Positions 58,746-64,000 of a stretch of 64,000 nt of DNA are shown piece after piece. A program made the translations under genes and the position numbers. The stretch is taken from positions 520,001-584,000 of the forward strand of contig JAUSFB010000032.1 in NCBI GenBank assembly GCA_030651575.1, given 5' to 3'. The notes beneath the pieces are model-generated. The model saw nothing but the letters and a program-made list of their open reading frames with translations. It did not search any database and was not told the DNA's origin. This DNA comes from Phaeospirillum sp. (lineage in GTDB: Bacteria; Pseudomonadota; Alphaproteobacteria; Rhodospirillales; Magnetospirillaceae). Each line of letters opens with the position of its first letter. Position 1 is the first letter of the stretch.

Positions 58746-60949
58746 CCATGCCCCGTCCAACACCTCCCATCATCGCCGCCGCCGTGGGGGCGGCCCTGCT
58801 CGGCCTCGCCGTGCTGGCGCCGGCCGTAATGGACTGGAACCGGCTGCGGCCGGAGATCGAAGCGGCGGCCTCGGCTGCCCTGGGACGCGAGGTGACCGTC
58901 TCCGGCCCCATTTCCGTCCGGCTGCTGCCCAGCCCCACCGCCACCATGGGCGGCCTCACGGTCGGCGACGCCTCCGCCCAGAGCCTTCGGATAGGGCTGC
59001 GGCTGCTGCCGCTGCTGGCGGGCCGGCGCGAAATCGACGAGTTGATCCTGACCGGCGGCAAGGCCGGCCCGGTGGAGGGAATCGAAGCCCGCCTTTCCCC
59101 CGCCGGCACGATTTCGGCAACCGGGCGGGCGCCGTTGCCGGGCGGCGGAACCGCCCTCCTCGCCTTCGACGGCGTCACCGATTTCAAAACCGCCACCGGC
59201 AAGCTGCACCTGACCTCGGCGCTGCTGACGATGGACGGCACGATGACGCTGTCGCCGGATGAAGCCAGCCTGCCCGACATGACGATCACGCTCGGCCAAT
59301 CCCGCGCCACCGCCAACATTGTCGCCGCCCTGGGGACCTCGCCCATCCTGATCGACGCCACGATCAAGGCCGGGGCGCTTGATCTGGATACCGACGCGGC
59401 CCCCCAAGCCGCCACGCCCCGGACCACCGTGCCGGAAGCCCCGGCTGTAGCGCCACAGACCCAGGCAACGCCCCCGGCGCAACCCAACGCCTTTACCCTG
59501 CCGCGCGACATCGTCGCCAATCTGGTTTTCACCGCCGACAGCCTGCGCTGGCGAGGAATCCCCCTCAACCGCATCGAAATCAGCGCGTTGCTGGACAACG
59601 GCATCCTCAGCCTCAGCCACGCCTCACTGCAAGCCCCCGGCGACGCCCATATCGGACTGAGCGGCGCACTGACCGCCAAGGAGGGCCGCCCGGCCTTCGA
59701 TGGCAACCTGCGCGCCACCACCAGCCGCGCCGGCCTGAGCAGCCCCGTCAACCTGCGCGGCTCCCTGATCACCCTGCCCAGCCTCGCCCTGGCCGTTGAC
59801 GATATCCATGCCACCGGCGAGGTCGCGATCACTCTGGAGCCACCGCTGGGACTCAAGGCCCGCCTGTCGGCGCTGGGGCTGGAGGCCGGCTTTGACGGTC
59901 GGCTCGACGGTGCCCGCGTCAGTGGCCTCGCCTCCCTGCGCGGGGCCAGCTTTGCCCAGGCGGCGCGGCTGGTTTCCGGCTCCTACCGCCCCCGTGGCGC
60001 CGGCCCCCTGGCCATCACCGCCCATCTGGACGCCGAGGGCGATGGCCTCGCCTTCAACCAGCTTCAAGCCCGATTGGGGGAAACCATGCTGGGCGGACAA
60101 GGAACCCTGGCCTGGGGAGCCTCGCCCCGCCTCGCCGCCGATCTGACCAGCACCGCCATCGCCCTGGCCCCCTTCCTGCCGGCCGAGTCCAAACCCCTGG
60201 GCCTCCAGGCCTGGAGGTTGGACAAGGCCAGCGTCCACCTTACCCGCGCCGATGGGGTGACGACGGTGGACCGCCTGTCCGGGCGGCTGCTGGGGGGGGA
60301 TCTGACCGGTTCCGCCAAGCTCGCCGCCGCCGGAGTCACCGCGGCCATCGCCATCCAGGGAGCCGATCTGGGTGGTCTGGGATTGGGAACCGGGGGCGTC
60401 AGGGCCACCAAGGGTCGCCTGGACGGACAGGCCCGGCTGTCCATATCGGGCCAGCAGCTGGCCACCCTCGCCGGCGATGGCCGGTTCGAGGTCAAGGATG
60501 GCGTGGTCGAAGGCTTCGATCTGGCGGCCATGGATGCCCGCATGCGCCGGCTGGAGAATCTGGGCAGCCTGCTGGGACTGGTTCAAGCCGGCCTGTCGGG
60601 CGGCAGCTCGCGCTTTTCATCGCTGACGGCCAGCTTCCGCGCCGAACGGGGGGTGGTGACCAGCCGCGACATCAAGCTGGAGGCCGAGGGCGGCGGCGCC
60701 ACCGGAACCGCAATCGTCGATCTGCCCAAGGACACCATCGACGCCCGCTTCGCCTTCAAGCTGGCCACCCCCGATTCGCCACCGCTGGGGCTGCGCCTGG
60801 AAGGCAAGCTGGGCGCTCCCAACAAGGCCATCGACGTCAACGCATTGCAGCGCTATCTGGTCGAGCACGGCCTGGGCAAGGCGCTGAAGGATAAGGGCCG
60901 GGGCCTGATCGAATCGCTGCTGGGGGGCAAGCCGCGCGAGAAACGCTAA
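58742..60949 (+). CDS. AsmA family protein
   Basis: IAAAVGAALLGLAVLAPAVMDWNRLRPEIEAAASAALGREVTVSGPISVRLLPSPTATMGGLTVGDA; C-terminal AsmA-like repeats. Confidence 0.88.
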   Translation: MTMPRPTPPIIAAAVGAALLGLAVLAPAVMDWNRLRPEIEAAASAALGREVTVSGPISVRLLPSPTATMGGLTVGDASAQSLRIGLRLLPLLAGRREIDELILTGGKAGPVEGIEARLSPAGTISATGRAPLPGGGTALLAFDGVTDFKTATGKLHLTSALLTMDGTMTLSPDEASLPDMTITLGQSRATANIVAALGTSPILIDATIKAGALDLDTDAAPQAATPRTTVPEAPAVAPQTQATPPAQPNAFTLPRDIVANLVFTADSLRWRGIPLNRIEISALLDNGILSLSHASLQAPGDAHIGLSGALTAKEGRPAFDGNLRATTSRAGLSSPVNLRGSLITLPSLALAVDDIHATGEVAITLEPPLGLKARLSALGLEAGFDGRLDGARVSGLASLRGASFAQAARLVSGSYRPRGAGPLAITAHLDAEGDGLAFNQLQARLGETMLGGQGTLAWGASPRLAADLTSTAIALAPFLPAESKPLGLQAWRLDKASVHLTRADGVTTVDRLSGRLLGGDLTGSAKLAAAGVTAAIAIQGADLGGLGLGTGGVRATKGRLDGQARLSISGQQLATLAGDGRFEVKDGVVEGFDLAAMDARMRRLENLGSLLGLVQAGLSGGSSRFSSLTASFRAERGVVTSRDIKLEAEGGGATGTAIVDLPKDTIDARFAFKLATPDSPPLGLRLEGKLGAPNKAIDVNALQRYLVEHGLGKALKDKGRGLIESLLGGKPREKR

Positions 60950-60959
60950 CAGGCTGCGC

Positions 60960-61739
60960 TCACACCACGCACATGGACAAATTAACCAGAAATCCGCCGA
61001 TCAGGTGATGGGGGTCGGCCCCGAACTCCTTGCGGAACGCCGCGTCCTCCCTGGGCGACAGTTCGATCAATGGATCGAACAGGGCGTGAAAGAAGATGCA
61101 GAACTCGCGCTCGCCGAACACCAGCGGCTCCTCGCTGGGGTCGTGCTCTCGCGTGACGAAGGCGTTGGAGGCGAGGCTGATGGTGGTGGGGCGGTACTGC
61201 ATCAGCTTGATGAACCAGTCCTTGCGCAGATCATAGCGTTTGAAGGACGCCGAGATATGCACCAGGGTATGCCACAACACGATCTTGGCCCCGGGATCGT
61301 CATAGAATGCATCCCAGGAAAAATTGTCTCCCGAGTCGTCCTTCAGGACACGAATGATTTCGCGGCATTTCTCGGAATAGACCTCGACCTCGTCACCCAG
61401 GACCAGATGAAGGAAGGACAAAATATTGGTCACCAGGGCGCGATCGAGGGATTCATCGTGGAACAGCGGACTGAGCGGATGCACCACCAGACGACCAAAG
61501 GCATTGGTCCGGCGCTGCTCGCGCTTTTCGCTTTCGACGATCTCCATCATTTCGCGGTAAGTGCGATGGTAGAAGTCATCGAAATTGGCGGAAGCTTTCA
61601 GTTCGGACACAATGCCTTCCAGTAGGGCCATGCTAAGGGGCTGACCGTGGCCGGCCCGCTCTACCGCCAGAACCAAGGCGTCAAGAACCACATTGGTGGT
61701 CTTGCGCAGATAAAGCGGACCTCTTGCCACCATGACCAT
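60960..61739 (-). CDS. hypothetical protein (259 aa)
   Basis: Good coding character; no domain recognised. Confidence 0.65.
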   Translation of the reverse strand: MVMVARGPLYLRKTTNVVLDALVLAVERAGHGQPLSMALLEGIVSELKASANFDDFYHRTYREMMEIVESEKREQRRTNAFGRLVVHPLSPLFHDESLDRALVTNILSFLHLVLGDEVEVYSEKCREIIRVLKDDSGDNFSWDAFYDDPGAKIVLWHTLVHISASFKRYDLRKDWFIKLMQYRPTTISLASNAFVTREHDPSEEPLVFGEREFCIFFHALFDPLIELSPREDAAFRKEFGADPHHLIGGFLVNLSMCVV

Positions 61740-61849
61740 GGACCTTTCGTCATTTCAAGGGCCAAAGATTTAGCGGCCCTTCGCTTCAATATAGATCGGG
61801 GCACGGTTATTTTCCATACACGCCGATAAAGGCCCGAAAGGATGCATTG

Positions 61850-62506
61850 ATGCGGTGGACAGGACTCGTTTCCTTCGCCCTGGCGGCCGGGGTCATGCTG
61901 GCCGCGACCCAGGCCGGGGCAGAGCAATGCGGGCCGGCCAAGGGACGGGTGGGAGAGTTCGACCACTACCTTTTCAGCCTGTCCTGGTCGCCCGGCTTTT
62001 GCGCCACATCGGCCGGCAAATCCAACCGCCAGCAATGCGAGGCCCGGATCGCCCATGGTTTTGTCGTCCATGGCCTCTGGCCGCAATATGCCCGGGGCGG
62101 CTGGCCCCAGTGCTGCCAGACAGTGCCCGCCCTGGACGATTCCGCCGTCACGGAAAACACCTCGCGCGTCATGATCGGCAGGAATCTGCTCCGGCACGAA
62201 TGGGTCAAGCACGGTGCGTGCGTCACCAATCGCCCTCGGGACTATTTCGGCCTGATCGAAACGGCAGTGAGTTCCTACGGCCTCGCTCCCGGACTGACGC
62301 CGTCATCTCCGGCCCGGATCAAGGTCTCGGCGCTGAAGGCGCATTGGCCCAAGCTTCCCCCGGCCGCCATCACCGTCCGCTGCAAGGGACCGCGCCTCTC
62401 CGAAGTCCGCCTCTGCCTGGACAAGGCGCTCGCCCCCATGGACTGCCCCCCGGCCATCGTCGCGGACGACAACTGTCCGGGCACGGTGCTGCTGACCGGA
62501 CAGTAA
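61850..62506 (+). CDS. ribonuclease T2 family secreted RNase
   Basis: Signal peptide; FVVHGLWPQY (CAS I) and LLRHEWVKHGAC (CAS II). Confidence 0.92.
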   Translation: MRWTGLVSFALAAGVMLAATQAGAEQCGPAKGRVGEFDHYLFSLSWSPGFCATSAGKSNRQQCEARIAHGFVVHGLWPQYARGGWPQCCQTVPALDDSAVTENTSRVMIGRNLLRHEWVKHGACVTNRPRDYFGLIETAVSSYGLAPGLTPSSPARIKVSALKAHWPKLPPAAITVRCKGPRLSEVRLCLDKALAPMDCPPAIVADDNCPGTVLLTGQ

Positions 62507-62510
62507 GACC

Positions 62511-62534
62511 GGCGAGCCAATGAATTGGCTCGCC
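62511..62534 (+). terminator. hairpin downstream of RNase T2 gene (terminator-like)
   Basis: ggcgagccaa tgaa ttggctcgcc perfect 10-bp stem followed by ttatgtt. Confidence 0.55.
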
Positions 62535-62626
62535 TTATGTTGTCCCTCAGTCGCCGGGCGGGGCCATCCGGCCCTTGGCCGCAACTCCGAACCGATGAAC
62601 GATTTCATCGGTTCGTCGCGGCATCG

Positions 62627-63319
62627 TCACCCCAACCACGTCGCCAAGGCGGCGGAGACCGCCTCGGGCTGCTCCAGGGCGGACAGGTGACCGCAAGCCT
62701 CCACCATCACCAGACGGGCGCCGTTGATCAGCCCGGCCATCTCCCGGTGCCGATCCGGCGGCGTCAAAGTGTCGCCGGCGCCGCACAGCACCAGGGTCGG
62801 GCAGCCGATGGACGGCAAAAAGGCCCGCGAATCCGGCCGCGCCATGATGGCGGTCTGCTGGCGGATAAAAGCGTCCTGGCCGACAATGCGGGCCATGTCC
62901 TTGGCCAGATCGGTGATGGCGGCATCGGCCAGCGAGGCGGGGCACAGCAGATTGGGCAGCATGGTCGGCATGATCTTGCCGAACCCGCCGGCTCGGGCGA
63001 CCTCCATGGCGGAGACCCGGCGCTGGCTCTGCTCTTCGGTATCGGGCCGGGCGGTGGTGTCGAGCAGGGCCAGACGCTCGACCCGCTCGGGCGCGCGCCG
63101 CATGATCTCCATGCAGACATAGCCGCCCATGGACAACCCCGCCAAAGCGAAGCGCGGCGGCGCCATAGCCAGAACCCGCTCGGCCATGCCATCCAGGCTG
63201 TCGTCTTGGGTGAGGTCGCCCACCAGCACCTCCCGGCCCGCCGCCAGGGTCCGGACCTGGTGGGTCCACAACCGGGCGTCATTGAGCAGACCAGGCAGCA
63301 GGATCAAAGTCGAGAGCAT
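62627..63319 (-). CDS. alpha/beta hydrolase
   Basis: LILLPGLLNDARLWTHQVRTL...FALAGLSMGGYVCMEIMRRAPERVERLALLDT. Confidence 0.9.
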   Translation of the reverse strand: MLSTLILLPGLLNDARLWTHQVRTLAAGREVLVGDLTQDDSLDGMAERVLAMAPPRFALAGLSMGGYVCMEIMRRAPERVERLALLDTTARPDTEEQSQRRVSAMEVARAGGFGKIMPTMLPNLLCPASLADAAITDLAKDMARIVGQDAFIRQQTAIMARPDSRAFLPSIGCPTLVLCGAGDTLTPPDRHREMAGLINGARLVMVEACGHLSALEQPEAVSAALATWLG

Positions 63320-63329
63320 CGTTGTTTTC

Positions 63330-63872
63330 CTACTTGATCAGTGCGGACAGTTCCTTGAACTCCGGGGTTCCGGCGCGATGCAGCCACTCGAAGATCACCA
63401 TCTCCACCGTCACCACCTGGACGCCGCAGGCGGTCAGGCGAAGCATGGCGGTCTGGTAGCTGGAATCGGTGCGCGACGCGCAGGCGTCGGCCACCACCAC
63501 CGGCTCGAATCCCTCGGCCTTGAAACCCAGGGCGCTTTGCAACACGCAGACATGGGATTCAATGCCGGCGATCACCACCTGTTTCCGGTCGAACTGGCGG
63601 AACCGCTCCAATATGGCGGCGTCGGCGGCGCAGGAGAAGTGTATCTTCTCCATCACCGCACCCTCGGGGGCCAAGTCCAGCAACTCCCCGACGGTTCGTC
63701 CCAGTCCCTTGGGATATTGCTCGCTCACCACCAGCGGCACCCCCAGCCGGACGGCGGCCCGCATCAGCAGGGCACAGCCGCGATAAACCCGCCGGGGCTC
63801 GGCCATCACCGGGGCAAGCCCGTCTTGAACATCGACGATCAACAGGCTGGAACATTCGGCTCGGATCAACAT
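63330..63872 (-). CDS. isochorismatase-family cysteine hydrolase
   Basis: SSLLIVDVQDGLAPVM...KQVVIAGIESHVCVLQSALGF. Confidence 0.88.
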   Translation of the reverse strand: MLIRAECSSLLIVDVQDGLAPVMAEPRRVYRGCALLMRAAVRLGVPLVVSEQYPKGLGRTVGELLDLAPEGAVMEKIHFSCAADAAILERFRQFDRKQVVIAGIESHVCVLQSALGFKAEGFEPVVVADACASRTDSSYQTAMLRLTACGVQVVTVEMVIFEWLHRAGTPEFKELSALIK

Positions 63873-64000
63873 CGGGGGCTCCATTCTCCAGCATCGGACG
63901 GCAATGGGAAGCCTATCGGTCGCCGATCCAGGACGCAATCGTCAGTCTCGCGATCATGCTGCCTGATCCGAGTTGACTTAGGCGCATGAATCCCTATTAT

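Overview
This is a 64 kb, GC-rich chromosomal window. Gene content and codon usage suggest an alphaproteobacterium, plausibly a Magnetospirillum/Rhodospirillaceae-type genome (inference). Most of it is ordinary core or metabolic chromosome with about 65 convincing CDSs. I see no IS elements, prophage, CRISPR array, rRNA or convincing tRNA. Recognisable blocks are: transhydrogenase pntA; chemoreceptors; several c-di-GMP and two-component signalling genes; an lpoB/COG3014/ycfL lipoprotein operon; a large formate dehydrogenase locus (Fe-S protein, fdhD, a mobA-DUF3305 fusion, DUF3306, TorD-like chaperone, Tat mini-protein, fdhA/B, lipoprotein, cytochrome b); an overlapping five-gene Mo-hydroxylase-like/Suf operon with no catalytic subunit; a TetR/OYE module; dctA; argC; and an AsmA-like gene. 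The most interesting system is on the minus strand at about 18.2-16.4 kb. There a cobalamin riboswitch (clear B12 box) precedes a 45-aa peptide gene whose stop overlaps the start of a SPASM-type radical SAM peptide-maturase gene. This matches the uncharacterised CbpA/CbpB type of B12-controlled peptide-modification system. All assignments come from reading motifs and translations; no database search was run.
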